From Mycolicibacterium hippocampi (GTDB lineage Bacteria > Actinomycetota > Actinomycetes > Mycobacteriales > Mycobacteriaceae), in the NCBI RefSeq assembly GCF_010723735.1, contig NZ_BLLB01000002.1, forward strand, positions 1,426,001 through 1,490,000: 64,000 bases of DNA, read 5' to 3'. Made by a program: the position numbers and the translations under genes. The notes beneath the pieces are model-generated. The model had not been told where the DNA came from, searched no databases, and worked only from the letters and a program-made list of their open reading frames with translations. Of this stretch, positions 20,540-30,038 are shown in pieces; position 1 is the first letter of the stretch; every line of letters begins with the position of its first letter.

Positions 20540-21049
20540 CTATCCGCCGGAACGGTATTCCAGCAGGCCCGCACGCGCATTTTCGCTGCTGGAATACCAT
20601 TCCGGCGTCAGACGCGTGCAGCCGACGGGCAGCGCGAACTTGACCGGAACCGCGTGCGCGACGACGCCGATGCCCGCCCCGAGGATCGGCCAGATCGGCC
20701 AGAAGTACCAGGCGCCGGCGGTCAGCCCGACGACCAGCCACACGGTGAGCACGACGACCACCATCGCCAGATACGCCGCGAGGTGGAACGCGACACCGCG
20801 GCGAGCGGCCGCGCGACGGGCAGCCCGGCGACGGGGATCGCTGCGCCGCAACTGCGCCAGCGGTAGGTCCGACGTCAGATGGCGCAGTTCCGGGGTGGTC
20901 TGCGCGGCGAATGCCGCCTGCAGGCGCTTCTCGTATTCACCCATGTCCAGATATCCCTGGGCCAGGGCCTGCCCGAGCAGCGTCGCGACGGACTCCCGGT
21001 CGTGGTCGCCGGCGCGCAGGCCGGTGGTGACGGATTCGCGGAGATCCAT
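20540..21049 (-). CDS. DUF1707 membrane protein with repeat-derived C-terminus
   Basis: A 169-aa protein. Residues 1-50 are a DUF1707/SHOCT-like head (LRAGDHDRESVATLLGQALAQGYLDMGEYEKRLQAAFAAQT), then an Ala/Arg-rich linker, then two helices (AYLAMVVVVLTVWLVVGLTAG and WPILGAGIGVVAHAV). ATG at 21049 is chosen because GGGAG lies seven bases upstream; ATGs at 21055 and 21076 are weaker. The last ~22 codons (from TPEWYSSS to LLEYRSGG and the stop) are encoded by a REP-like palindrome, so the native C-terminus has been replaced. A dyad operator overlaps its promoter. Function unknown. Confidence 0.85.
   Translation of the reverse strand: MDLRESVTTGLRAGDHDRESVATLLGQALAQGYLDMGEYEKRLQAAFAAQTTPELRHLTSDLPLAQLRRSDPRRRAARRAAARRGVAFHLAAYLAMVVVVLTVWLVVGLTAGAWYFWPIWPILGAGIGVVAHAVPVKFALPVGCTRLTPEWYSSSENARAGLLEYRSGG
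20545..20607. repeat. REP-like palindrome, copy A
   Basis: A 63-bp inverted repeat. The left arm (20545-20568) contains GGAACGGTATTCCAGCAGGC and the right arm (20585-20607) is its near-perfect reverse complement with two mismatches. It fills the convergent end of the antiporter and DUF1707 genes and provides the last codons and stop of the latter. Same family as 50337-50401 and 55250-55273. Confidence 0.9.
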
Positions 21050-21064
21050 GGGCATACTCCCTCG

Positions 21065-21122
21065 AGATCTTGACATTGACTAGTTCGACTATGCCGTCAG
21101 TAACTAGCCACTGTCAAGATCT
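21065..21122 (-). promoter_or_regulatory. promoter and long dyad operator of the DUF1707 gene
   Basis: Two 20-bp arms, AGATCTTGACATTGACTAGT (21065-21084) and ACTAGCCACTGTCAAGATCT (21103-21122), are inverted copies with three mismatches around an 18-bp spacer. On the minus strand, TTGACA (21117-21112) is a perfect -35 and CATAGT (21093-21088) a fair -10, 18 bp apart. One arm therefore covers the -35 and the other the transcription start. This is the geometry of a repressor operator. The regulator is not encoded next to it. Confidence 0.75.
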
Positions 21123-21205
21123 ATTTCGATCGCGTTGAGACGGAATCGTTGGCGCAAAAGCGTGAGTGCGTCGCGCCGCCCGCGCAGTCTCAATGCAGCG
21201 TGAAG

Positions 21206-23422
21206 CTAGTGGGCGTCGGCGAAGTCCCGCAGCGCGTTGACCTGTGCGGGGTCCAGCGACGGCCGCACCGCCGCACGGGCTGCGGCGACGTCGGCGGCGG
21301 TGACGTCGGCCGCGTCGATGGACCGTCGCATCGCCGTCAGCGCCGCCTCGCGCAGCAGTGCCACGCAGTCGGCGGCGCTGTAGCCGTCCAGGTCGCGGGC
21401 CAGGGTGTCGAGGTCGACGGCTTCGGGGCCTTCAGAGGCGAGCGGAACCGATTTACCCGCCGTGCGCAGAATCTGGCTGCGGGCCTCGGCATCGGGAGGC
21501 TCGACGAACACCAGCTTCTCCAGGCGACCCGGCCGCAGCAGGGCCGGATCGATGAGGTCCGGGCGGTTCGTCGCCCCGAGCACGACGACGTCGTTGAGCG
21601 GTTCGATGCCGTCGAGTTCGGTGAGCATCGCCGCCACCACCCGGTCGGTGACGCCCGAGTCGAAGCTCTGTCCGCGACGCGGCGCCAGCGCGTCGATCTC
21701 GTCGAGGAAGATCAGCGACGGGGCGGAATCCCTGGCCCGGCGGAACAGTTCGCGCACCGCCTTCTCCGACGATCCGACCCACTTGTCCATCAGCTCAGCG
21801 CCTTTGACCGCGTGCACGCTGAGCCGGCCCGAGCTGGCGAGTGCCCGCACCACGTAGGTCTTCCCGCAGCCGGGAGGGCCGTAGAGCAACACGCCCCGCG
21901 GTGGCTGTACACCGAGGCGCTCGAACGTCTCGGGGTGCTGCAGCGGCCACAGCACCGCTTCGGTGAGTGCCTGCTTGGTCTCGACCATGTCGCCGACGTC
22001 GTCGAGCGTCACCGACCCGACGGAGACCTCTTCGGTCGCCGACCGTGACAGTGGTCGGATGACGCCCAGTGCCCCGGTCAGGTCCGCCTGCTTCAACGCA
22101 GGCGCCTCGCCGTTCTCGCTGGCCCGCGCGGCGGCCCGCAGCGCCGCCTCACGCACCAGGGCGGCCAGGTCGGCCACCACGAAACCCGGTGTGCGCTCGC
22201 CGATTTCGTCCAGATCGAGGTCGCCGGTGGGAACGTCGCGAAGCAACACCTCGAGCAACTGCCTACGCACCGCGCCGTCGGGCAGGCTGAGGCCGAGTTC
22301 TCGGTCGCAGAGATCGGGTGCCCGCAGGCGGGGGTCGACGTTGTCGGGGACCGCCGAGGTGGCGACGAACGCGACACCCCTGGTCGCGATCGCCGAGCGC
22401 AGTTCGGTGAGGACCAGGGTGGCGACCGGATCGGCGGGTACCGGCAGCAGGGCGTCGATGTCGGTGATCAGCAGGACGCCGCCCCCGTCACGCACCGCCT
22501 GCGCCGCCGATGCCACGTTGTCGAGTCGGTCCTCGGCGCGCAGCGACCCCACCTCCGGACCGTCGAGTTCGACCAGCCGTCTGCCGGTGCAGACCGTACG
22601 AACCATGGTGGCCTTGCCGACGCCTGCCGGACCCGACACCAGGACACCGAGATTGGCTGTGGCGCCGAGCTTTTCCAGAAGCTCGGGCTCGTCGAGCGCG
22701 AGCTTGAGCCATTCGGTGAGCCGGCCGGCCGGCACGTGGGCGCCCTTGAGGTCGTCGAACCCGATCGCCGGGGGCTCCTCGGTGACGACGTGTCCGGCGG
22801 TGGCGTCGGGGGCCGACGGGGTGCCCTGCGCATCGAGGGAACCCCAACCGACCAATGAATTGGGCTGCACGCTCACAGGTCCGGCCGGATCCACCCCGGT
22901 GACCGTCAGCAGCTCCGAGGTCCACGTGATGCCCACCGACGACGCCAGCGCCGCGCTGGCCTGGGAGCTCGAGGTGCCGGGCCCGAGGTCACGCGGCAGC
23001 AGCGACACGGTGTCCCCGACCGTCATCACCTTGCCCAGCAGCGCCTGCCGCAGGGTCGCCCCGGCGATCGACTGGGTGGCCAGCCGCGACCCGCTCAGCG
23101 TGACGGTGCGGGCGCCGTACACCGTGACCGGAGCGATGAGCACCGAGGTGTCCTCCCGCAGACCGGCGTTGGACAAAGTCACGTCGTCGAGCAGTGCGGT
23201 GCCGGTCGGCGTGCCGGCCGGGGCCACCCCGACCACCGCGGCCGTGGTGCGCGCACCTGTCAGCGACACCGCATCCCACTCGCGGATGCCCAGTGCGGCG
23301 ATGGCCTCGGGATGCAGCCGAACCACGCCGCGTCGGTTGTCCAGCGCCGAGTTGTTCAACCGGGCCGTCAGTGTGAGGTGCGCTCCCGGCGGGCGGGCCG
23401 GTGAGGTGTCGAGCTCGGACAT
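21206..23422 (-). CDS. CDC48/VAT-like tandem AAA ATPase (Rv0435c-like)
   Basis: A 738-aa protein. An N-terminal double-psi-barrel-type region (about 1-110, LTARLNNSALDNRRGVVRLHPEAIAALGI) is followed by two AAA domains. D1 is degenerate: Walker A GPAGVGKAT, and Walker B LLITDIDALLP has no Glu. D2 is intact: LLYGPPGCGKT, LIFLDEIDALAPRRG, GATNRPDLIDPALLRPGRLEKLVFV with the arginine finger. Only D2 is likely to hydrolyse ATP well. Starts one base after the pssA stop, at the end of the SDR-moeA-psd-pssA run. Possibly acts on membrane proteins; substrates unknown. Confidence 0.93.
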   Translation of the reverse strand: MSELDTSPARPPGAHLTLTARLNNSALDNRRGVVRLHPEAIAALGIREWDAVSLTGARTTAAVVGVAPAGTPTGTALLDDVTLSNAGLREDTSVLIAPVTVYGARTVTLSGSRLATQSIAGATLRQALLGKVMTVGDTVSLLPRDLGPGTSSSQASAALASSVGITWTSELLTVTGVDPAGPVSVQPNSLVGWGSLDAQGTPSAPDATAGHVVTEEPPAIGFDDLKGAHVPAGRLTEWLKLALDEPELLEKLGATANLGVLVSGPAGVGKATMVRTVCTGRRLVELDGPEVGSLRAEDRLDNVASAAQAVRDGGGVLLITDIDALLPVPADPVATLVLTELRSAIATRGVAFVATSAVPDNVDPRLRAPDLCDRELGLSLPDGAVRRQLLEVLLRDVPTGDLDLDEIGERTPGFVVADLAALVREAALRAAARASENGEAPALKQADLTGALGVIRPLSRSATEEVSVGSVTLDDVGDMVETKQALTEAVLWPLQHPETFERLGVQPPRGVLLYGPPGCGKTYVVRALASSGRLSVHAVKGAELMDKWVGSSEKAVRELFRRARDSAPSLIFLDEIDALAPRRGQSFDSGVTDRVVAAMLTELDGIEPLNDVVVLGATNRPDLIDPALLRPGRLEKLVFVEPPDAEARSQILRTAGKSVPLASEGPEAVDLDTLARDLDGYSAADCVALLREAALTAMRRSIDAADVTAADVAAARAAVRPSLDPAQVNALRDFADAH

Positions 23423-23423
23423 G

Positions 23424-24287
23424 TCAGCCCCTCGGTGGCCGGCGCAGGCCGAGTCGCATCATCGACCGGCGATGCGGCTGGGCCCGGCGAAAGGCCCGCC
23501 GCGCGGCGCGCTGCTGTCGTGGTTTGTCATCCCACACCTCGGGGTGTTGCGACAGGAATCGCCGGGTGCGGATGGCGAACGGGATGTGGATGACGTAGGC
23601 CGCGATGATCAACAGGATCACGATGTAGCCGTAGAGGATTGCCGCCGCCACACCGATGGCCAGCAGGGCCAGCAGCGGCGCGACCATGTTGGGCGGGACC
23701 GAGAACGTGTGGATCTTTCGCATCGGCAGCGTGCTGACGGCCAACAGCGAGACGGTGATCATCCAGATCACCACGGCCGGCTCCGAGGTCCACCAGCCGT
23801 CGCCGAACTGCATCTTCGCGGCCAGCGGCCCGATCGCCCCGATCGCCCCTGCGGGTGCGGGCATTCCGACGAAGTACTTCTTCTCGTAGTCGGGTTGTTC
23901 GATGCTGAGCATCGCGTTGAACCGGGCCAGCCGCAACACGATGCACACCGCGTAGAGCAGCACCACGATCCAGCCGATTCGGGACGTGGACAGCAGAGTG
24001 CCGTAGACGATGAACGCCGGTGCCACGCCGAAGTTCACCGCATCGGCCAGCGAGTCGAGTTCCTCACCCATCCGTGACGTCGCGTTGAGCGCACGGGCGA
24101 TCCGGCCGTCGAGGGCATCGAGGATGGCGGCGATCGCCAGGAACGCCATCGCCTCGGTCGGCCGGTCGTCGAGCGCGAACTTGACAGCACTGAGCCCGAG
24201 GCAGATCGCGGCGACCGTCATCGCGCTGGGCAGGATGCGGACGCTCATGACCGGCGCCTTCATCCGGCGCGTGCGGGGTTTGATCAT
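23424..24287 (-). CDS. pssA: CDP-diacylglycerol-serine O-phosphatidyltransferase
   Basis: Makes phosphatidylserine from CDP-diacylglycerol and serine in the membrane. The 287-aa protein carries the CDP-alcohol phosphotransferase signature [23 protein letters not shown] (DGxxAR...G...D...D) near residue 60-82, followed by about six more helices. The C-terminal ~50 residues are basic ([19 protein letters not shown]). Overlaps psd by 4 bp; PssA product is the Psd substrate, so the pair yields phosphatidylethanolamine. Confidence 0.95.
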   Translation of the reverse strand: MIKPRTRRMKAPVMSVRILPSAMTVAAICLGLSAVKFALDDRPTEAMAFLAIAAILDALDGRIARALNATSRMGEELDSLADAVNFGVAPAFIVYGTLLSTSRIGWIVVLLYAVCIVLRLARFNAMLSIEQPDYEKKYFVGMPAPAGAIGAIGPLAAKMQFGDGWWTSEPAVVIWMITVSLLAVSTLPMRKIHTFSVPPNMVAPLLALLAIGVAAAILYGYIVILLIIAAYVIHIPFAIRTRRFLSQHPEVWDDKPRQQRAARRAFRRAQPHRRSMMRLGLRRPPRG

Positions 24288-24982
24288 GGCAACTCGGCCA
24301 GCACGGTCTCGCCGGCCAGCGCCCGCTGGCCGACCTCGACGAGGATGTCGGACCCGGCAGGCAGGTAGGTGTCCAGCCGGGAGCCGTAGCGGATCAGGCC
24401 GTAGGTGTCACCGATGGCGATCTTGTCGCCGGGCTTGACGCCACAGACGATGCGGCGGGCCAGCAGCCCGGCGATCTGCACGGCGACGACCTCGGCCCCC
24501 CCGGGCGAGCGGATCAGGATGCTGTTGCGCTCGTTGTCGGAACTGGCGGCGGCCAGGTCGGCGGAGACGAACAGCCCGGGGCGGTGCGCGACGGTGACGA
24601 CCTCCCCGCCGATCGGGGCCCGCTGCACATGGGCGTCCAACAGCGACAGGAAGATGCTGATGCGCGGCAACGGTGTTGCGGCCAGCCCGAGTTCGCTCGG
24701 CGGTATCTCCTCGTCGACCACGCAGATCAGCCCGTCGGCGGGCGCGACGACCAGGCCGGGCCGGGTCGGTGGCTGCCGTGGCGGGTGCCGGAAGAACGCG
24801 GCGTTGGCGGCGGCAGAGGTGAGGCCGGCGCGGCGCAGCCAGCGGTTCCGGCGCCCCACGAGCGCGACCGCCAGGCTCACACCGACGAACGGTAGACCCT
24901 CTGGGTGCATCGGCGGGACCGAAGATCGAATCAGGGCCGCCAGTCGCGCGGGGCCTGTCTTGAGGTCGGGGCGTCTGGCCAT
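24284..24982 (-). CDS. psd: phosphatidylserine decarboxylase
   Basis: Converts phosphatidylserine to phosphatidylethanolamine. The 232-aa protein is of the short type. The self-cleavage site that yields the pyruvoyl group is the GS in [15 protein letters not shown] near the C-terminus; other family motifs are [29 protein letters not shown] and [18 protein letters not shown]. Located 59 bp after moeA and overlapping pssA. Confidence 0.95.
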   Translation of the reverse strand: MARRPDLKTGPARLAALIRSSVPPMHPEGLPFVGVSLAVALVGRRNRWLRRAGLTSAAANAAFFRHPPRQPPTRPGLVVAPADGLICVVDEEIPPSELGLAATPLPRISIFLSLLDAHVQRAPIGGEVVTVAHRPGLFVSADLAAASSDNERNSILIRSPGGAEVVAVQIAGLLARRIVCGVKPGDKIAIGDTYGLIRYGSRLDTYLPAGSDILVEVGQRALAGETVLAELP

Positions 24983-25041
24983 CGTGCAGCGATTCTACGG
25001 GTCCCCCCGCGACGCGCTCGCGTGCGGCAATGACTGACCTG

Positions 25042-26235
25042 CTAGCGCAGGTCCCACACCTGGACACGCTCGCCGGCAGCCACCTCGCCGGTGCCCTCGT
25101 CGAGTTCGAGCAGGCAGTTCGCCGACGCCAGCCATCGCAGGTGATGTGATGCCGGCGGGCCGTAGCTGGTCACCGCATCGCCGTCGAGCACCCCGCGGCG
25201 GAACTGGCGTTTGCCGCGGGGAGAGGTGAGGTCCTCGCTGAGCACGGCCGTGCGGCGCGGTCGGTCGGGGTCGGGCAAACCCATCGCGGCGCGCAGCGCC
25301 GGCCGGATGAACACCTCGAACGACACCAGGGCGCTGACCGGATTGCCGGGCAGCGTGATGATGGGGGTGTCGTCCACGCGGCCGGCACCCTGCGGCATAC
25401 CCGGTTGCATCGCGACCTTGACGAACTCGACCGTGCCGGACAATGCATCCTTGACCACCTCGTAGGCGCCGGCGCTGACGCCGCCGGTGGTGATGACGAG
25501 GTCGACGTGCCCTGCGGCGGTGTGGCGGCGCAGGGTTTCGCGGAACGTGTCGACGTCGTCGCCGGTCATCGGCGATGCCACCACCTCACCGCCCGCGTCA
25601 CGCACCGCGGCCGCCAGCATCACCGCATTGGACTCGTAGATCTGACCAGGCTGCAGCGGGGTGCCCGGCGCCACCAGCTCGGTGCCGGTCGACAGCACCA
25701 GCACCCGCTGGCGCGGCACCACCATCAGATCGGCCAGGCCGAGCGCGGCGGCCAGACCCAGCACCGCCGGTGTGACGACCTGACCGGCCCGCAGCACGGT
25801 GGTGCCGGCGGTGACGTCCTCGCCCGCGCGGCGGATGTGCTGCCCGGGCCGGACGCCGGCGCGGATCGTCACCGTGTCCACGGCGCCGTCGGTGGCCTCG
25901 ACGGGCACCACGCCCGTCGCCCCCCACGGCAGCGGCGCACCGGTCATGATCCGGTGGGCGACGCCCGATGAGATCGTCGGGATGTCGGTGCGGCCTGCGG
26001 GGATGTCCTCGGCCACCGGAAGCCGCACCGGGGTGTCGTCGGTCGCGGCGGCGACGTCCTCGACGAGGACCGCGTATCCGTCCATCGCCGAGTTGTCGAA
26101 GCCGGGCAGCGACAGCGGGGCGACGACGTCGTCGGCCAGAACCAAGCCGAGCGTCTGCGCGACCGGAAGTGACACCGGCCGTCGTGCGGCGATCAGGCCG
26201 GCGACCACCTGCCGATGCTCGTCGACGGAGCGCAT
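25042..26235 (-). CDS. moeA: molybdopterin molybdotransferase MoeA
   Basis: Inserts molybdenum into adenylated molybdopterin. The 397-aa product has MoeA domains I/II (SLPGFDNSAMDGYAV, GEDVTAGTTVLRAGQ), the MoCF-binding domain with STGTELV and DLVITTGGVSAGAYEVVKD, TLPGNPVSALVSFEVFI, and the C-terminal barrel. ATG at 26235 (MRSVDEHRQ) overlaps the SDR stop; the longer reading lies inside the SDR gene. Same position as M. tuberculosis moeA2 (Rv0438c). Confidence 0.95.
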   Translation of the reverse strand: MRSVDEHRQVVAGLIAARRPVSLPVAQTLGLVLADDVVAPLSLPGFDNSAMDGYAVLVEDVAAATDDTPVRLPVAEDIPAGRTDIPTISSGVAHRIMTGAPLPWGATGVVPVEATDGAVDTVTIRAGVRPGQHIRRAGEDVTAGTTVLRAGQVVTPAVLGLAAALGLADLMVVPRQRVLVLSTGTELVAPGTPLQPGQIYESNAVMLAAAVRDAGGEVVASPMTGDDVDTFRETLRRHTAAGHVDLVITTGGVSAGAYEVVKDALSGTVEFVKVAMQPGMPQGAGRVDDTPIITLPGNPVSALVSFEVFIRPALRAAMGLPDPDRPRRTAVLSEDLTSPRGKRQFRRGVLDGDAVTSYGPPASHHLRWLASANCLLELDEGTGEVAAGERVQVWDLR

Positions 26236-27152
26236 CAGACCGCGAACTTCACGCCGGTCAACTCCTCGGAGACCGCCCACAGCCGCTGCTGCACCTCGAC
26301 GTCGTGGGACTTGCGGTTGGACTGCACCAGCACCGGATGACCGACCAGCTCCCGGAAACCCGACGGACCGTAGTACTGGCCGCCCTGCACGTCGGGCGCG
26401 GTGGCCGCCCGCAGGGTCCCCAGCGCACCGACGGCCGGGCTGTTGGTGACCAGACCGGCCAGCTTGGTGAACCCCGGCAATCCGGTCCCGGGGATGTGGC
26501 GCATCAGCTCGGTGTTGGAGATCCCGGGATGGGCGGCGACGGCGATGGTCGGTGCGCCCTTGGCGGCCAGCCGGCGCTGCAGCTCGTAGGTGAACATCAC
26601 GTTGGCGAGCTTGGACTGCCCGTACGCGGCGACGCGGTTGTAGCTGCGCTCCCACTGCAGGTCGTCGAAATGGATACCGCCCTGGATGTTGTGGGCGATG
26701 CTGGCGACGACCACCACCCGCGAGCCGTCGACGACGAGCAGGTTGTCGAGCAGCAGCCCGGTGAGTGCGAAATGGCCGAGATGGTTGGTGCCGAACTGAA
26801 GTTCGAACCCGTCGCTGGTGGTCTGCTTCGGGGGGTACATCACCCCGGCGTTGTTGATCAGCAGGTCGATTCGCGGATACGACGCACGCAGTGCGTCGGC
26901 GGCGCCTCGGACACTGGCCAGCGATGACAGGTCCAGCTCGACCAGCGCGACGTCCGCCCCGGGATGGTCGGCCTCGATGCGTCGGACCGCCTCTTCGCCC
27001 TTGGCCTGGTTGCGCACCGCGAGCACCACGCGGGCCCCCTTGCCGGCCAGCACGGCGGCGGCTTCATAGCCGATGCCGGAGTTGGCGCCGGTGACCACGG
27101 CCACCCGGCCGGATTGATCGGGCACGTCGGCTGCAGTCCATTTGGCGCTCAT
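26235..27152 (-). CDS. short-chain dehydrogenase/reductase (Rv0439c-like)
   Basis: A 305-aa retinol-dehydrogenase-like SDR. NADP site [18 protein letters not shown] in [13 protein letters not shown], catalytic YGQSK (Tyr, Lys). The C-terminus [17 protein letters not shown] is close to that of the paralogue at 33202. ATG at 27152 ([15 protein letters not shown]) is preferred to the 21-codon extension because it matches the paralogue start. First gene of the operon SDR-moeA-psd-pssA-ATPase. Substrate unknown. Confidence 0.92.
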   Translation of the reverse strand: MSAKWTAADVPDQSGRVAVVTGANSGIGYEAAAVLAGKGARVVLAVRNQAKGEEAVRRIEADHPGADVALVELDLSSLASVRGAADALRASYPRIDLLINNAGVMYPPKQTTSDGFELQFGTNHLGHFALTGLLLDNLLVVDGSRVVVVASIAHNIQGGIHFDDLQWERSYNRVAAYGQSKLANVMFTYELQRRLAAKGAPTIAVAAHPGISNTELMRHIPGTGLPGFTKLAGLVTNSPAVGALGTLRAATAPDVQGGQYYGPSGFRELVGHPVLVQSNRKSHDVEVQQRLWAVSEELTGVKFAV

Positions 27153-27191
27153 GGCATCAACATACTTGCGCCGATAGGCCATGCTCGACTC

Positions 27192-27692
27192 ATGTACCTG
27201 GTTGATCCGGCACACCGGCCGAGCCGCAAAGCGCCGCTGGTGTGGGCGATCGGGGCGGCCATCCCGTGGCTGTTCCTGGTGGTGGCGCAGACGGTGTGGT
27301 TCGTCTGGGATGGGTCAGACGGGTCAGACGGGCGATACGGCTGGCTGCATCTGCTGGTCGCGGTCGCCACCGTGCTCGGCATCGTGGTGTTCGTGGTCGT
27401 GGTGCCGGTGTGGCGCTACCGCGTGCACCGCTGGGACGTCGACCCGACCGCGGTGTACACCCGGTCGGGCTGGCTGGTGCAGGAGCGTAGGGTCGCGCCG
27501 ATCTCGCGAGTGCAGACCGTCGACACCTACCGGGGTCCGCTGGACCGGGTCTTCGGGCTGGCGAACGTCACGGTGACGACGGCGTCGTCGGCCGGTGCGG
27601 TGCGGATCGTGGCCCTGGACTCCGAGGTCGCCGACCGAGTGGTCGCCCAGCTCACCGACATCGCCGCCCTCGGCGCCGAGGACGCCACATGA
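27192..27692 (+). CDS. PH-domain (bPH_2, DUF304) membrane protein, small subunit
   Basis: A 166-aa protein with two N-terminal helices ([21 protein letters not shown] and [21 protein letters not shown]) and one bacterial PH domain ([60 protein letters not shown]). ATG at 27192 gives a natural start; the longer reading is in the SDR shadow. It overlaps the next gene by 4 bp. It resembles the YdbS half of the Bacillus YdbS/YdbT pair, linked there to antimicrobial resistance; that role is not shown here. Confidence 0.88.
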   Translation: MYLVDPAHRPSRKAPLVWAIGAAIPWLFLVVAQTVWFVWDGSDGSDGRYGWLHLLVAVATVLGIVVFVVVVPVWRYRVHRWDVDPTAVYTRSGWLVQERRVAPISRVQTVDTYRGPLDRVFGLANVTVTTASSAGAVRIVALDSEVADRVVAQLTDIAALGAEDAT

Positions 27693-29155
27693 CCCAACCG
27701 GCCACGCAGGACTGGCACCGGCTGAGCCCACGCATGCTTCTGGTGCACCCGGTGCACGAGGTGCTGCGCCAGCTCCCGGTGCTGATCGGCGCGCTGGTGC
27801 TCGGGTCGACGACCGGCAACCCGTTGTGGACGCTGCTGGGCGTCGGCCTGGTCGTCGGTTACGGCCTGGCCCGATGGTTCACCACCACCTACCGCATCGG
27901 CGCCGATGAGGTGCAGCTGCGCACCGGGGTTCTGCAACGCAAGGTGCTCTCGGTGCCCCGCAACAGGATTCGTTCCGTGTCGACCGATGCCCGGCTGCTG
28001 CACCGGCTGCTCGGGCTCACGGTGCTGCAGGTGAGCACCGGTCAACAGGCCGTGGGGGAGACGTCGTTCGCGCTGGACGCGATGCCTGCCCGTGACGTGC
28101 CCGGCCTGCGGGCCGTTCTGCTGGCCGACTCGCTGGCGCCGGTGCGGGAGGACCCCGCGCACCCTGCCGCGCCGGGGCGGGTGCTGGCCCGCTGGCAGCC
28201 GTCGTGGCTGCGCTACAGCCCGCTGACCTTGACCGGCCTGGTGATGATCGTGGCCGCACTCGGTGTCATCTCCCAGACCGGAGTGCTTGGCGCCATGCAG
28301 GATTCGTCGGCCGTCCGGGCCGGTGTGACCGCCGCCGAGAGCGTCGGCCTGCTGGTCGTCGTCTCCGTCGGTGTGCTGGTGGTGCTGGCAGCGTCGGTGG
28401 CGTTGTCGGTGGCGCAGTCACTGGTGACCTATGCCAACCTGGAACTGCGGCGCGACGCCGACATCCTGCATCTGTCGCACGGCTTGTTGCGGGTGCGCGA
28501 GCACACCTTCGACATGCGCCGGCTGCGGGGCGGCACGCTCCGGGAACCCTTGCTGGTGCGGCTGTTCGGCGGCGCCCGCCTGGATGCGGTGATGACCGGC
28601 GTCGCCGGTGCGGGGGAGGCGTCGCAGCTGCTGCCGGCGTGCCCGAAGTCCACCGCCGAGGCGGTGCTGACCGACCTGATCGCCCGCCCCGACGCGGTCA
28701 GCGGCACCGTGACCGCGCACGGGCCCGCGGCCACCCGGAGGCGCTGGACCAGGGCGATGAGCTTGCCTGTCCTGGTGGGCTGCGGGCTGGCCGCGGCCGC
28801 GGCGACTGTCGGTGTCTCCCTCTGGGTGTGGCCTGTACTGGCGGTGCTGACGGCGTTCAGCGTGTTCCTGGCCGCGGACCGTTCCCGGTCGCTGGGGCAC
28901 CGGGTGGGCGATGGCTGGTTGGTGGCCCGGGCCGGCAGTCTGCAACGGCGCCGCGATTGTGTGGCCGCGGCGGGCATCGTGGGGTGGACCGTGCGCCAGA
29001 CGCTGCTGCAGCGCCGCGCCGGGGTGGCCACGCTGATCGCGGCGACGGCGGCCGGGGTCAAGCGCTACGAGGTCGTCGACGTGCCGGCTGAGCTGGCCTG
29101 GTCGATCGCGGTGACGACGTCACCCTGGCTGGGCGCCACCGAGTGGGCCCGCTGA
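27689..29155 (+). CDS. multi-PH-domain (bPH_2, DUF304) membrane protein, large subunit
   Basis: A 488-aa YdbT-like protein. Repeated units of two helices plus a bPH_2 domain: GADEVQLRTGVLQRKVLSVPRNRIRSVSTDARLLHRLLGLTVLQVST, then DADILHLSHGLLRVREHTFDMRRLRGGTLREPLLVRLFGGARLDAVMTG, then a third degenerate unit (VGDGWLVARAGSLQRRRDCVAAAGIVGWTVRQTLLQRRAGVATL). About six helices. Translationally coupled to the small subunit (ATGA). Probably a two-component envelope complex; no enzymatic motif seen. Confidence 0.88.
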   Translation: MTQPATQDWHRLSPRMLLVHPVHEVLRQLPVLIGALVLGSTTGNPLWTLLGVGLVVGYGLARWFTTTYRIGADEVQLRTGVLQRKVLSVPRNRIRSVSTDARLLHRLLGLTVLQVSTGQQAVGETSFALDAMPARDVPGLRAVLLADSLAPVREDPAHPAAPGRVLARWQPSWLRYSPLTLTGLVMIVAALGVISQTGVLGAMQDSSAVRAGVTAAESVGLLVVVSVGVLVVLAASVALSVAQSLVTYANLELRRDADILHLSHGLLRVREHTFDMRRLRGGTLREPLLVRLFGGARLDAVMTGVAGAGEASQLLPACPKSTAEAVLTDLIARPDAVSGTVTAHGPAATRRRWTRAMSLPVLVGCGLAAAAATVGVSLWVWPVLAVLTAFSVFLAADRSRSLGHRVGDGWLVARAGSLQRRRDCVAAAGIVGWTVRQTLLQRRAGVATLIAATAAGVKRYEVVDVPAELAWSIAVTTSPWLGATEWAR

Positions 29156-29200
29156 CGGGTCTCCGGTTGCGCTCTGAGTGTCGGCGTTTACTGTCGCAAC

Positions 29201-30016
29201 ATGGCTATCGGTGGAGTGCTCTTCGACATCGATGGCGTGCTGGTGACCTCATGGGAGCCCATCCCCGGTGCGGCCGAGACCCTTCGCACGCTGGCCGACA
29301 ACCAGGTCGCCTGCGCATATCTGACCAACACCACCACCCGCACCCGGGCCCAGATCGCCGACCTGCTGACCGAGGCGGGGATGAGTGTCAGGGCCGACGA
29401 GGTGATCACCGCGGCGGTGCTGACCGCCGACTACGTGCGCAGCCGCTACCCCGACGCCCGGTGTTTTCTGGTCAACAGCGGGCAGATCGCCGAGGACATG
29501 CCCGGCATCGACATCGTGTACTCGACCGAGTTCAGCGGGCAGCGCGCACCGGAAGCCCCCGATGTGGTGCTGCTCGGTGGGGCCGGACCCGAGTACAGCC
29601 ACCTCACGCTGTCGTGGGTCTACGACTGGATGGCCCAGGGGGTGCCGGTGGTCGCGATGCATCGCAGCACCTCGTGGACCACCGCCGACGGTCTGCGTGT
29701 CGACACCGGCATGTACCTGATCGGGATGGAGGAGACCTCCGGGCGCAAGGTCACGGCGGTGGGTAAGCCGGCGCCCGAGGGATTCCTGTCGGCGGCGGGC
29801 CGGCTGGGGGTGGACCCCGACGAGATGTACATGATCGGCGACGACCTCAACAACGACGTGCTGGCCGCCCAGGTGGTCGGGATGACCGGAGTGTTGGTGC
29901 GTACCGGCAAGTTCCGTCAGGACACACTGGACCGTTGGGCCGCAGATGAATTCGCCATGCAACCCAACCACGTGATCGATTCCGTCGCTGATCTGCCGGA
30001 CCTGCTGGACCTGTAG
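29201..30016 (+). CDS. HAD-superfamily IIA phosphatase
   Basis: A 271-aa NagD/LHPP-like hydrolase. Motif I FDIDGVLVTSW (nucleophile Asp), motif II LTNTTTRTRAQI, the motif III Lys in VGKPAPEGFLSAAGRLGV, and motif IV MIGDDLNNDVLAAQVVGMTGVLVRTGKF. The cap is of type C2. Substrates of the family are small phosphate esters; none can be assigned. Confidence 0.92.
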   Translation: MAIGGVLFDIDGVLVTSWEPIPGAAETLRTLADNQVACAYLTNTTTRTRAQIADLLTEAGMSVRADEVITAAVLTADYVRSRYPDARCFLVNSGQIAEDMPGIDIVYSTEFSGQRAPEAPDVVLLGGAGPEYSHLTLSWVYDWMAQGVPVVAMHRSTSWTTADGLRVDTGMYLIGMEETSGRKVTAVGKPAPEGFLSAAGRLGVDPDEMYMIGDDLNNDVLAAQVVGMTGVLVRTGKFRQDTLDRWAADEFAMQPNHVIDSVADLPDLLDL

Positions 30017-30038
30017 CGAATCGCCCTATTGTCGTCGC

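Noticed and set aside
21081..21093. possible LexA/SOS box near TAGTTCGACTATG
   Set aside because: Only one TTCGA half is present; the mycobacterial box needs an inverted GTTCGA pair.
21963..24077. 704-aa plus-strand open frame
   Set aside because: Antisense shadow of the CDC48-like ATPase and pssA; Ser/Arg/Thr-rich without domain features.
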